DNA of 41,326 nt from Klebsiella pneumoniae (GTDB lineage Bacteria > Pseudomonadota > Gammaproteobacteria > Pseudomonadales > Pseudohongiellaceae). This document shows positions 1-8,466 of the stretch, one piece after another. Made by a program: the position numbers and the translations under genes. The notes under the pieces are model-generated. The model was not told the origin of the DNA, searched no databases, and saw only the letters and a list, made by a program, of their open reading frames with translations. Location: positions 1-41,326 of the forward strand of contig CAMCRC010000015.1 in the NCBI GenBank assembly GCA_945877175.1. Direction: 5' to 3'. Every line of letters begins with the position of its first letter. Positions within the stretch are counted from its first letter, which is position 1.

Positions 1-1652
1 GGAATGTGCCTGTTTCGTCCAGCACCGGCTCGCCACTGAAAGCTAGGTAGTACTGCTCGCCCACGCTGTTCACGAAGCTGAACTCACACTCGCGGAAGCG
101 TTCTCGTTGCCTTAGCAGCCCGCGGAATTCGTCCCAGCTGATGCTGCAGGGCTCTATGCCTGGCATGTCCCACAGGGGTTTGCCCAGCAGTGTGGCAACG
201 GCGTCGCGATTGACCGGGCTCACGATATGGCCGTCGTAGTTTCTGAACCGCAAGCCGGCGTCTATCTCCCAGTAAAAGTCTGAAGACAGCTGGGTCAGGC
301 TGCGTAAGCGTTCTTCACTCTCGCGAAGCACCCGGGTCGCGTCGCGTCGCTCCTGGGAATTCTGAAAGTTGTTCAGCGCAAACGAAATGTTGTCGGCCAT
401 GCTGGCGAGCAGAGCGACTATCTCTTCGTCGAAGGTGTTGCGCTCAAAGGAATAGAACAGCAGCACACCCACTGGCAGTGCGCGCAGATGCAAGGGGAAA
501 GCGGCTGCGCTGAGGATGCCGCCAGCGGCGATCTGGTCACGCCATGGCAGGCTGCGCGGGTCGTCCAGAAATTCATTGCTGAAAGCGGGTTTGAGGGTGT
601 GGAACGCTGCGCCAACGAGCCCCTGTCCCTCCGGGATACTGGGATTCAAGGGCACTCGAAGGGCCAGCAAGCGTTCGCTGAACTGACCGGCAACTGCTAC
701 GGGCCGCATGGAGTCGCCATCCGGGGTCAGAATGGCCGCCACTGAGAACCTGCCACCCTTGACCACGGCTTCGCACACCGTCTCAAAGAGTTCTTCCCGG
801 GACTGAGCCCGCAACATGGCTGCATTGGTTTACGTCAGTGCCGAATACATGCGCTGCAGTTTGGCGGTGCTGCGGATCATTTCCATGCGCCGAGTCACGT
901 CGCGCATTACGCCGATGATGATCCAGCGCCCGTCGATGCAGGTGGCCCGGCTGTAGGTTTCCAGATCTCGCACGCGCCCCAGGGCGTCGACGCTGACGCT
1001 GGCACAGCGACTTGTAGTGCGATCAAGAATCAGGCGGTCGTAGCGCTCTGCCAGTTCTTCAAGACTTTCCTTCAAGACGTCGAGGTCGGGTCCTCTTTGC
1101 AGCAATTCCTCGCGACTGAGTCCTGTGTTGCGGCATACAGTGTCGTTGATATCCACGAATTTCATGGTATTGCGGTCCACCAGATGGATCATGTCGCCGG
1201 ACATGTCCACGGCAGCGCGGAAGCGTCGCAGGGAGAGTTCGCTGCGGACCTGACGGGTGATGTCACGCGCGAAGCAGTGATAGCCCAGGAACGCTCCCTG
1301 GTCGTCCACGCGAGCCTTGCCGCTGATGCTCAGATAACGCTCTGTCTTCGTCACTGGAAGCGGCGACCTGGCAGATCAGTTCGCGGAAGTCGCGGCGAGC
1401 CTCGCGAATCGCAAGATGGGCGCGCCAGCTCTGGCCGGACCCGGTCACCAGAAAGCCGCCGTCCCACAGCGTTTGGCCGGGCAGGTGGCCAAGCAGACTG
1501 GAGCCTGCCACGGAACTCGGGCTGTGACGCAGATGGGTGCAGATGTAAGCAGGGTCTTCCTGCCAGTAGTAATCGGCGCACAGGTCCAGCAGTGCCCAGA
1601 GACGCTCCTCCGACACCAGTCCCCAGGCCTTGTCCTGCGAATTGCCAGACAT
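1..1652 (-). pseudogene. Broken multi-PAS/GAF sensor gene (frameshift plus in-frame stop), runs off the left edge
   Basis: Reading leftward from an ATG at 1652-1650, the product starts as a PAS domain (about 1652-1350). It then needs a one-base frame change near 1354-1365 to continue into a second PAS domain, whose 'YLSISGK' and 'GYHCFARDIT' motifs lie in the new frame to 830. A TAA at 832-830 interrupts that frame where family members usually continue 'ALTQTNAAMLRAQ'. After the stop the frame stays open to base 1, giving a GAF-type domain and a third PAS domain ('DFYWEIDAGLRF', 'GKPLWDMPG'). Proteins of this layout are cytoplasmic sensors that usually end in a GGDEF/EAL or kinase output; the output part lies outside the window, so the reaction is unknown. 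The start overlaps the stop of the aminotransferase gene (TGATG), suggesting translational coupling. Two separate lesions favour a decayed gene, but consensus errors cannot be excluded. Confidence 0.75.
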
Positions 1653-2830
1653 CAGCCAGCTGTCGCCAGTCGGGAACAGGCAGTCCGCACAATGGCGAGT
1701 GCCTGAGCGATTTCGTCGGCAGTCACATTCAGCGGCGGCAGCAGACGCACGGAGTTGCCACCGGCCTTGACCACCAGCATGTGTTCGTCCTTGAGCGCGT
1801 AAATGAAGTCGGCGTTGCTGATGCTGCACTTGAGCCCGATCATGTAGCCAAGGCCGGTCTGTTCGGAGATCACGCCGGGGTATTCATTGATCAGTTCAGC
1901 CAGTCCGGCACGCAGCTGCGCCGCACCTGCCATGGCTTCCGTGAGAAAGCCCGGTGCCAGAATCACATCCAGTACCGCGTTGCCGACAGCGGTCGCCAGC
2001 GGGTTGCCGCCAAAGGTGCTGCCGTGCGTGCCAGCCACCATGGGCGCGGCCACGCGCTCGCTGGACAGGCAGGCGCCAATCGGGAAGCCACCGCCGAGGC
2101 CTTTCGCGGAGGCCAGCAGATCGGGCACAACGCCGGAGGCCATGTAGGCATACAGATAGCCGGAGCGGCCTACGCCCGACTGCACCTCGTCATACATCAG
2201 CAGAATGCCCTTCTCATCGCACAGGTCGCGGACCTGCCTGAGATAGTCGAAGGGGGTCAGGCGAATGCCGCCTTCACCCTGGATCGGCTCCAGAATGACA
2301 CCCGCCGTCTCCGGCGTAATGGCGGCGCGCAGGGCATCGATGTCACCGAAAGGCACCTGGTCAAACCCGGGGTCGCCCGTCAGGAAGCCCTCGATGTGGA
2401 CGGGGTTCTTGCACGCAGCAATGGGCGCCAGGGTGCGTCCGTGGAACGAACTGGTCAGGGAGATGATGCGCACCCGCTGACTTTCGCCGCGACTGTAGTG
2501 ATAACGCCGCATCATCTTGAAGCCGGCTTCCACTGCTTCCGTACCGGAATTGCTGAAGAACACGCGGTCTGCAAAGGTATTGTCCACCAGGCGCTGCGCA
2601 AGACGCTCAGTCTGGGGAATGCGGAACAGGTTGGAGCTGTGCCAGATACGGGTGGCCTGCTCCTGCAGTGCCTGCACGAGATGGGGATGGCAATGTCCCA
2701 GGCAGTTCACGGCGATCCCGGTAGTGAAGTCGAGGTAGCGCTCGCCTGCTGGTGTATAGAGCCAGCTGCCCTGGCCGCGCTCGAATTCCAGGTCCGGGTT
2801 GCCGTAGTTGCTCATCAATGCGGAAATCAT
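1652..2830 (-). CDS. argD: Class III PLP-dependent aminotransferase, acetylornithine/succinyldiaminopimelate type (ArgD family)
   Basis: The 392-residue product belongs to the fold-type I, class III aminotransferases. In the ArgD family the enzyme transfers an amino group between N-acetylornithine (or N-succinyl-diaminopimelate) and 2-oxoglutarate in arginine or lysine synthesis, in the cytosol. Visible hallmarks are the phosphate-binding 'NSGTEA' at about residues 94-99, 'SFHGRT' at about 129-133, 'DEVQSGVGRSG' with the cofactor aspartate D214, the Schiff-base lysine K243 in 'SAKGLGGGFPIG', and 'STFGGNP'. I chose the ATG at 2830 because 'MISALM.NYG' is the usual start of this family; in-frame sequence further upstream does not look coding. 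Its stop overlaps the start of the broken sensor gene. Substrate choice among acetylornithine, succinylornithine or other omega-amino acids cannot be settled from sequence, so the symbol is provisional. Confidence 0.85.
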   Translation of the reverse strand: MISALMSNYGNPDLEFERGQGSWLYTPAGERYLDFTTGIAVNCLGHCHPHLVQALQEQATRIWHSSNLFRIPQTERLAQRLVDNTFADRVFFSNSGTEAVEAGFKMMRRYHYSRGESQRVRIISLTSSFHGRTLAPIAACKNPVHIEGFLTGDPGFDQVPFGDIDALRAAITPETAGVILEPIQGEGGIRLTPFDYLRQVRDLCDEKGILLMYDEVQSGVGRSGYLYAYMASGVVPDLLASAKGLGGGFPIGACLSSERVAAPMVAGTHGSTFGGNPLATAVGNAVLDVILAPGFLTEAMAGAAQLRAGLAELINEYPGVISEQTGLGYMIGLKCSISNADFIYALKDEHMLVVKAGGNSVRLLPPLNVTADEIAQALAIVRTACSRLATAG

Positions 2831-3043
2831 GCGACCATCCTTTTCAAGTCCAGTGTGGGGCTCAGGGCGTAACGTATACTGCGTGGGGTTGCGGGGCCGG
2901 AATGGCAGGCGCCGGGCCTGTTTTTCCAGAGGCGCGATCATGCCTGATCACCCGTCAGCATTCAAGCCGCCAGCCCACAGACGGCGGGCCTTCTGCCTGA
3001 TCTGACAGGCTGCTTTCCACCCAGCTCAACGAGGATACATACC

Positions 3044-3679
3044 ATGTTTTCACGCAAGCCCGATTCCCTTCCCACGGCGGCCACGGCGCTGCCGGGGCGC
3101 GCTGCGCCAGTGCAGATCAGCAACCGTCATTTCGTCAACGGTCAGCCCTATCGAGCACCGCTGCCGGCGCACCTGCAGCAGGCTGTCTTCGCGCTGGGGT
3201 GTTTCTGGGGTGCCGAGCGGGTGTTCTGGCGTCTGGAAGGCGTGTTCAGCACAGCGGTGGGTTATGCAGGGGGCATTACGCCGAATCCTACCTATGAGGA
3301 AGTGTGTGGTGGCTGGACCGGCCATACGGAAGTGGTACGTGTGAACTACGATCCGCAGGTGATTTCATTCAAACGACTGTTGGAAGTGTTCTGGGAATCC
3401 CATGACCCTACGCAGGGCATGCGTCAGGGGCATGACCGGGGCACCCAGTACCGCTCGGCAATCTATGCACTGACTGCTGAGGCCTTGTCGGCGGCACTTG
3501 CCAGCCAGCAGCAGGTTCAGGCGTTGTTAAGTCCTGAAGGGCATGGCTCTATTACTACTGAAATCAAAATGTTGGATGCGTTTTATTATGCAGAGGATTA
3601 TCACCAGCAATACCTCGCCAAGAACCCCAATGGCTACTGCGGCATTGGCGGGCTTGGACTCAAGTGTGTGCTGGACTGA
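3044..3679 (+). CDS. msrA: Peptide methionine sulfoxide reductase A
   Basis: This 211-residue protein reduces methionine-S-sulfoxide, free or in proteins, using thioredoxin, and so repairs oxidative damage. The catalytic 'GCFWGAE' motif with C53 is present, followed by 'VGYAGG' and 'GHTEVV'. Probable resolving cysteines are C199 and C208 in the C-terminal segment 'YCGIGG...KC'. The extended N-terminus (about 45 residues before the core) and C-terminal cysteines match the long enterobacterial form. There is no clear signal peptide, so it should be cytosolic. The ATG at 3044 follows a GAGGA ribosome site. Its last 20 bases overlap the convergent 3' end of the patatin gene. Confidence 0.95.
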   Translation: MFSRKPDSLPTAATALPGRAAPVQISNRHFVNGQPYRAPLPAHLQQAVFALGCFWGAERVFWRLEGVFSTAVGYAGGITPNPTYEEVCGGWTGHTEVVRVNYDPQVISFKRLLEVFWESHDPTQGMRQGHDRGTQYRSAIYALTAEALSAALASQQQVQALLSPEGHGSITTEIKMLDAFYYAEDYHQQYLAKNPNGYCGIGGLGLKCVLD

Positions 3680-4802
3680 AAAAATCGCGGATCTGGTCTT
3701 CCTTGGCCATGGCGTCGTGGAATCCCAGCGCGATGAGGCGCTGACAGTAGCGCTTCTCGAACATCAGCAGGCTGAGCACGCTGCTTGAGCCTGAGTCCTT
3801 CACGAACAGGCGCAGGGCGCGGGGCAGGTCATCAAAATACTCTGCCGCGATGGTGTTCAGGTTCTGGCTGGGTGAGATGTCCAGCAGGCAGATGGGTTTC
3901 AGGCCCAATGCGGCTTCGTCCTGCAGTCGCTCCGGGGGGATCAGCGGCAGCAGTTTGTTCACTCGGCGCAGGGCTTCCATGTCATTGGTCAATGTGTCCA
4001 CGAAAGCGCTGTTGAGGATATGGGCAAGAATCTGGGTGAGTGACGGATGCGAGGGCGCTGCATCCCGGGGTGGGCTGCCTGGCTTGTTGCTGCTGACGCC
4101 CACGGCGAGGATGCGGTCGGCTCCCAGCTTGATGGCCGGGCTCAGGGGCGATAGCTGGCGGATGGCGCCGTCACCAAAGAACTCCCGATTGATCCGCACC
4201 GCCGGAAACAGTGTGGGAATGGCGGAAGACGCCAACAAATGCTGCACGCCCAGGGTACTGCGAATTCCCACTCGATGAGCCTTGTGCCAGTTCTGCAGAC
4301 CCGCTGCGCCCTGGTAGAACGAGACCGATTCCCCGCTGGTATAGCCCGATGCGGTGATCGCAAGAGCCTCGAGATACCCGGCCTCTATGCTGCGCTGCAG
4401 CCGCTCGAACTTGATCACCTTGCCCAGCAATGCTTCCAGTGGGGCATTGTCGAGCAGCGACGCCGGAGTATCCCTGCGGCGGTTGGCCAGAAAGGAGAAC
4501 ACCCAGTTCGAGGCGCTGCTGATAAGACCACCGGAGTCGAGCCGGTACACCTGGTCGCTGCTGATATTGTTCCAGACATACTCGAGCGTGCGCACGCCGG
4601 TGCGCAGGCGCTGTGCATGGGTGGCAATGGACGCGGCATTGAGCGCGCCTGCCGAGGCGCCGGTGATGATCTGAAAGGGATTGCTGGCTTCACGGGGCAG
4701 GATGTTGGCGATCGCGCGAAGTACTCCGACCTGATACGAGGCGCGTGCGCCTCCGCCTGAGAGCAACAGGGCACGCTTCTCTGAAGCTCCGGCACAACTC
4801 AT
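3660..4802 (-). CDS. Patatin-like phospholipase
   Basis: The 380-residue protein has the patatin catalytic dyad fold: an oxyanion loop '[14 protein letters not shown]' (about residues 15-28), the nucleophile serine S50 in 'GASAG', and the catalytic aspartate D211 in 'FGDGAIR'. Patatins are acyl hydrolases acting on phospholipids or other lipid esters. Variation of the glycine loop ('GGGARAS', usual form GGGxRG) is common in a bacterial subgroup. There is no signal peptide or secretion domain, so it is probably cytosolic or membrane-associated. I took the ATG at 4802; a GTG two codons upstream is also possible. The gene converges on msrA with a 20-base overlap and diverges from the 5'-nucleotidase gene. 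The exact lipid substrate is unknown. Confidence 0.88.
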   Translation of the reverse strand: MSCAGASEKRALLLSGGGARASYQVGVLRAIANILPREASNPFQIITGASAGALNAASIATHAQRLRTGVRTLEYVWNNISSDQVYRLDSGGLISSASNWVFSFLANRRRDTPASLLDNAPLEALLGKVIKFERLQRSIEAGYLEALAITASGYTSGESVSFYQGAAGLQNWHKAHRVGIRSTLGVQHLLASSAIPTLFPAVRINREFFGDGAIRQLSPLSPAIKLGADRILAVGVSSNKPGSPPRDAAPSHPSLTQILAHILNSAFVDTLTNDMEALRRVNKLLPLIPPERLQDEAALGLKPICLLDISPSQNLNTIAAEYFDDLPRALRLFVKDSGSSSVLSLLMFEKRYCQRLIALGFHDAMAKEDQIRDFFSPAHT

Positions 4803-4980
4803 GGCCACGGGGCAGACACTCTTGGTGGGGCAGGTGAATGCGACGATTCTAGCCGCAACCGCGATGGTCTGTCATGGAAGCGTTGGCATGGCTTGCGATC
4901 CGCCAGCCGCTTTGGACTATACTCAGCCCTGCTCACACCGCCCTGCGGCGGCAATTCAGTGCCAACCACGGAAACTCAGC

Positions 4981-5916
4981 ATGTCAGCGCCAAGCGCAGT
5001 TCCCAATGTCGACCAGCTGGTCATCGCCATCTCGTCGCGCGCCTTGTTCAACCTTGATGAGAGTCATCAGGTTTACGAGCAGCATGGCCTTGAGGCCTAC
5101 CAGCAATACCAGATAGCCCACGAGGATGAACCATTGCAGCCAGGCGATGCCTTCGTGATGGTGAACAAGCTTCTGGCGCTGAACGAACTGCTGGGAGAGG
5201 CCCGTGTCGAGGTCATCCTGCTGTCTCGCAACAGTGCCGACACAGGGCTGCGCATCTTCAATTCCATCAGTCACTACGGTCTGAAGATCACCCGCGCGGC
5301 ATTCAGTGGCGGTGAGAGCCCGTATCGCTATATCGTGCCGTTCAATTGCCACCTGTTCCTTTCCACGGACGGAAGTGATGTGCGGCATGCGCTTGAGCAA
5401 GGCGTGGCGGCTGCCACCATTCTGCCTTCCAAGGTCAGCGCCAATCCTTCCGGGCGTCTCAAGTTTGCGTTTGACGGTGACGCCGTGCTGTTCTCTGACG
5501 AAGCAGAGCGCATCTACAAGTCGAGCGGTCTGGCCGCGTTTACGGCCAGTGAACAAAAGGCGGCCAATCAGCCGCTGTCAGGCGGACCCTTCAAGCCTTT
5601 TCTTGCTGCCTTGCAGCGCTTGCAGATGGCATTCCCGCCTGGGGAGGCGCCACTGCGCACTTGCCTGGTGACTGCGCGTTCAGCGCCTGCCCACGAGCGG
5701 GTGGTGAAGACGCTGCGGGCATGGAACATCCGCATCGACGAATCACTTTTTCTTGGAGGCAAGGAAAAAGGCGCCTTTCTGCAGGCTTACGATGCCGACG
5801 TGTTCTTTGACGATCAGCAGGCCCATTGCGATTCTGCCCGCCATCACGTGGCGACCGGGCATGTTCCCAGTGGTGTGGCCAACAATCCGCCAGCAGACAA
5901 GCAGGGGGAGAAATGA
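4981..5916 (+). CDS. Cytosolic 5'-nucleotidase (NT5C1/PF06189 type)
   Basis: The 311-residue protein resembles the 5'-nucleotidase family related to animal cytosolic nucleotidase I, which removes phosphate from nucleoside monophosphates such as AMP. Features seen are the N-terminal 'LVIAISSRALFNLDESH' segment, 'ILLSRNSADTGLRIFNSI' (about residues 79-96), the acidic 'FDGDAVLFSDE' motif at 164-174, and 'VFFDDQ' near the C-terminus. The metal- and phosphate-handling aspartates are therefore present. The start at 4981 is where family similarity begins; longer in-frame sequence upstream does not look coding. A possible promoter is TTGCGA (4893-4898) and TATACT (4918-4923), with a long 19-base spacer. 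The stop overlaps the cysB start (ATGA), which implies co-translation. A role in clearing the AMP released by the neighbouring APS reductase is only inference. Confidence 0.8.
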   Translation: MSAPSAVPNVDQLVIAISSRALFNLDESHQVYEQHGLEAYQQYQIAHEDEPLQPGDAFVMVNKLLALNELLGEARVEVILLSRNSADTGLRIFNSISHYGLKITRAAFSGGESPYRYIVPFNCHLFLSTDGSDVRHALEQGVAAATILPSKVSANPSGRLKFAFDGDAVLFSDEAERIYKSSGLAAFTASEQKAANQPLSGGPFKPFLAALQRLQMAFPPGEAPLRTCLVTARSAPAHERVVKTLRAWNIRIDESLFLGGKEKGAFLQAYDADVFFDDQQAHCDSARHHVATGHVPSGVANNPPADKQGEK

Positions 5917-6890
5917 AACTTCAGCAATTGCGTTACGTCTGGGAAGTCGCGCGCAATGGCATGAATGTGTCGGCGGCTGCCCAGTCGCTGTTCACTTCGC
6001 AGCCTGGCATCAGCAAACAGATTCTGCAGCTGGAGGAAGAACTGGGCGTCCAGATTTTCGTGCGCAACGGCAAGCATCTGAGCGGGCTGACACCGGCCGG
6101 TCAGCGCATTCTGGAAGAGGCAGGTGCCGTGCTGTTGAGGATGGACAATATCCGCGCCATCGCCCGGGAATTTACGGATGAAAAGTCAGGCAGTCTCTCC
6201 ATCGCCACTACCCACACTCAGTCCCGCTACGTGCTGCCGGCCATCATCAGCCGCTTTGTGAGCCAGTATCCTTCAGTGTCCCTGCACATGCATCAGGGCA
6301 CGCCGCTGCAGATTGCCGAGATGGCCGCTCGCGGTGCGGCCGATTTCGCCATCGCGACAGAGTCCATGGAGCTGGCGGGAGACCTGATCATGATGCCTTG
6401 TTACCGCTGGAACCGGGTGCTGCTGCTTCCGCAGGGCCATGCTCTGCTGGCAGTGGAGCGGCTGACCCACGCCGACATCGCGCGATTTCCGATCGTGACC
6501 TATGTGTCTGGATTCACGGGACGCGCCAAGCTGGATGACGCATTCAAGGCCCACGACCTGGTCCCGCATGTCGTCGTGACGGCGGCGGATGCCGATGTCA
6601 TCAAGACCTATGTGCGGCTGGGGGTGGGCATCGGCATTGTGGCCAGCATGGCCTGGGATGCCACGAAGGATGCTGACCTGGTGGCTGTGGATATCAGCCA
6701 CCTCTTCGATTTCAGCACCACTCGCATCGGCTTTCGCCGGGGCGCGGTGCTGCGAGGCTACATGCTGGATTTCATCGAGATGTTCGCGCCGCATCTGCAC
6801 CCGGCACTCATTCGGGCGGCCATTGCCACCACGTCGCAGCACGAACTGGATGCATTGTTCGCTGCTGTGCCTATTCCCATCCTGCGCTGA
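5913..6890 (+). CDS. cysB: CysB-type LysR transcriptional regulator of sulfur assimilation
   Basis: The 325-residue LysR-family regulator begins 'MKLQQLRYVWEVARNG', the typical CysB/Cbl N-terminus. A winged helix-turn-helix occupies about residues 1-60 ('AAAQSLFTSQPGISKQI'). The effector domain has 'HTQSRYVLP' and 'GTPLQIAEM', in the region where CysB binds sulfate or N-acetylserine. In relatives CysB activates sulfate uptake and cys genes when sulfur is limiting. The ATG at 5913 has a strong AGGGGGAG site seven bases upstream and overlaps the nucleotidase stop. cysH lies immediately downstream on the other strand, the arrangement I recall for Pseudomonas cysB/cysH/thrH/pabB. That context and the N-terminus support CysB rather than a generic LysR protein. 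Confidence 0.93.
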   Translation: MKLQQLRYVWEVARNGMNVSAAAQSLFTSQPGISKQILQLEEELGVQIFVRNGKHLSGLTPAGQRILEEAGAVLLRMDNIRAIAREFTDEKSGSLSIATTHTQSRYVLPAIISRFVSQYPSVSLHMHQGTPLQIAEMAARGAADFAIATESMELAGDLIMMPCYRWNRVLLLPQGHALLAVERLTHADIARFPIVTYVSGFTGRAKLDDAFKAHDLVPHVVVTAADADVIKTYVRLGVGIGIVASMAWDATKDADLVAVDISHLFDFSTTRIGFRRGAVLRGYMLDFIEMFAPHLHPALIRAAIATTSQHELDALFAAVPIPILR

Positions 6891-6901
6891 ACCGGTTCAG
6901 C
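6886..6901. terminator. Perfect inverted repeat between convergent cysB and cysH
   Basis: GCTGAACCGGTTCAGC is a perfect 16-base palindrome spanning the cysB stop codon and the last codon of cysH. It can fold as a 6-bp stem with a 4-base loop in either transcript. No T-run follows, so it may be a weak bidirectional terminator, an RNA-stability element or chance. Confidence 0.3.
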
Positions 6902-7637
6902 CGGGCATGCGGTCGCTGGATATCACGCCGGGCTTGTGCAGTCCGCATTCCCTGGCAGTCGCTTCTTCCCACCACCAGCGGCCTTCGCGTTCGTGCTGAT
7001 TTGGTCCTGTCGGACGGGTACAGGGTTCGCAACCAATGCTGACGAAGCCGCGCTCGTGCAGGGGGTTGAAGGGCAGCTCCAGCAGGCGTATGTAGTCCCA
7101 GACTTGCTTCGAGGTCCAGTTGGCCAGTGGATTGAATTTCAGCAGGGGCCGGGCGGCAGTAGAGAAGGCCTTGTCCAGCTGAGCGACAGACACTTCTGCG
7201 CGGGTAGGGCTCTGGTCGCGCCTCTGCCCGGTAATCCAGGCGTCCAGCCCTGCCAGCTGGCGACGCAGCGGTTCGACCTTGCGTATGCCGCAGCACTCTT
7301 CATGGCCGTCTTCATAAAAGCTGAACAGCCCCTTGGCACGGGTGAGCGTCTGCAGCTGTGCCGCATCCGGGCTCATGATCTCGAGGTCGAGGTTCCAGAG
7401 TTTGCGCACCTGCTCGATGAAGCGCAGCGTTTCCGGGTGCAGGCGTCCTGTGTCCAGGCTGAACACCTTGATTTGCTTGTTTGCTTTCCAGGCCATGTGC
7501 ACCAGGGCGACATCTTCCGCACCGCTGAAGGAGACCGCGATGGCAGGAATCTCGCTCAGGATGTGACGCAGAATTTCACGCGGCTCAAGACTCTGAAATT
7601 GTGTATTTAGTTCAACAAGTTGATCGCTTCTTATCAT
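6897..7637 (-). CDS. cysH: Adenylylsulfate (APS) reductase, 4Fe-4S type
   Basis: The 246-residue protein reduces activated sulfate to sulfite with thioredoxin in assimilatory sulfur metabolism. It carries the nucleotide-binding 'SFSGAEDV' (about residues 36-43), two cysteine pairs, 'ECCG' at C115-C116 and 'GCEPC' at C203/C206, which in this family hold a 4Fe-4S cluster, and the catalytic cysteine in 'ECGLH' (C231). The cluster cysteines mark the APS-reducing form found in Pseudomonas and plants rather than the PAPS-reducing enterobacterial enzyme. The start is uncertain between the ATG at 7637 and a GTG at 7649; the GTG has a GGA five bases upstream. The gene converges on cysB, its likely activator, and diverges from thrH. 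Confidence 0.93.
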   Translation of the reverse strand: MIRSDQLVELNTQFQSLEPREILRHILSEIPAIAVSFSGAEDVALVHMAWKANKQIKVFSLDTGRLHPETLRFIEQVRKLWNLDLEIMSPDAAQLQTLTRAKGLFSFYEDGHEECCGIRKVEPLRRQLAGLDAWITGQRRDQSPTRAEVSVAQLDKAFSTAARPLLKFNPLANWTSKQVWDYIRLLELPFNPLHERGFVSIGCEPCTRPTGPNQHEREGRWWWEEATARECGLHKPGVISSDRMPG

Positions 7638-7760
7638 GAGATGCTTCACTTTTTCCGGAGGGCTGGGGCGGCGAGGGCGCGGGGAACCGGACGGCGGTCA
7701 TTCTCTCCGATTTGCAGGGGCCGGTAAACCGGCACAGCCGTCGCAGCGCGGCGTCCCGCC

Positions 7761-7789
7761 TTGCATCGCCCCCATGATCTGGGTACATT
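7761..7789 (+). promoter_or_regulatory. Probable sigma-70 promoter of thrH
   Basis: TTGCAT (7761-7766) and TACATT (7784-7789) are separated by 17 bases and lie about 37 bases before the thrH start. This is from pattern reading only. Confidence 0.45.
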
Positions 7790-7825
7790 GGCGCCTCTTT
7801 GAATTTCAGCCTTTGGCGAAGGGGA

Positions 7826-8449
7826 ATGGCGTTGGAAGTAGTCTGTCTTGATCTGGAAGGTGTGCTGGTCCCGGAAATCTGGATTGGTTTTGCAGAACGT
7901 ACCGGCATCGCAGAATTGCGTGCCACCACCCGGGACATCCCCGATTACGACGTGCTGATGAAACAGCGCCTGAAGATTCTGGCGGATCACAAGCTGGGCC
8001 TGCCGGACATCCAGGCCGTCATCGCGGAAATGAGCCCAATGCCCGGTGCCCGCGAATTCGTGGACTGGCTGCGGGAGCGTTTCCAGGTGGTCATTCTGTC
8101 GGACACTTTCTACGAGTTCTCCCAGCCATTGATGCGTCAGCTGGGCTTCCCGACACTGTTCTGTCACCGTCTGATCACCGACGAGAAGGGCATGGTCGTA
8201 GACTACAAGCTGCGTCAGCGCGACCCGAAACGCCAGTGTGTCAAGGCCTTCCACGAGCTGAACTACCACGTGATGGCGGCCGGCGATTCCTACAATGACA
8301 CCAGCATGCTGTCTGAAGCTGATCTGGGAGTGTTGTTCCGTGCCCCGGCCAATGTGATCGCCGAGTTTCCCCAGTTTGCGTCCGTCACTGAATATGACGA
8401 ACTGCGCCAGGCCTTTCTCAAGGGTAGTCCGCGCCAGCTTTCAATGTAA
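7826..8449 (+). CDS. thrH: Phosphoserine phosphatase / homoserine phosphotransferase ThrH
   Basis: The 207-residue haloacid-dehalogenase-fold enzyme starts 'LEVVCLDLEGVLVPEIW', the ThrH signature, in which the first aspartate of 'DLEG' is the phosphorylated nucleophile. Later motifs are 'VVILSDTFYEFSQP' (motif II) and 'AAGDSYNDTSML' (motif IV, metal-binding aspartates). Pseudomonas ThrH removes phosphate from phosphoserine and can pass it to homoserine, linking serine and threonine synthesis; it is cytosolic. The ATG at 7826 follows a GAAGGGGA ribosome site. An in-frame ATG at 7799 exists, but family similarity begins after 7826. The gene sits between cysH and pabB as in Pseudomonas. Confidence 0.94.
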   Translation: MALEVVCLDLEGVLVPEIWIGFAERTGIAELRATTRDIPDYDVLMKQRLKILADHKLGLPDIQAVIAEMSPMPGAREFVDWLRERFQVVILSDTFYEFSQPLMRQLGFPTLFCHRLITDEKGMVVDYKLRQRDPKRQCVKAFHELNYHVMAAGDSYNDTSMLSEADLGVLFRAPANVIAEFPQFASVTEYDELRQAFLKGSPRQLSM

Positions 8450-8466
8450 GAATTGACCTTCGAGTA

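Noticed and set aside
1097-2872. Long open frame of 591 codons on the plus strand
   Set aside because: It lies antisense to the ArgD and sensor genes, which have clear family motifs; its translation is low-complexity His/Arg/Gly-rich with no recognisable domain.
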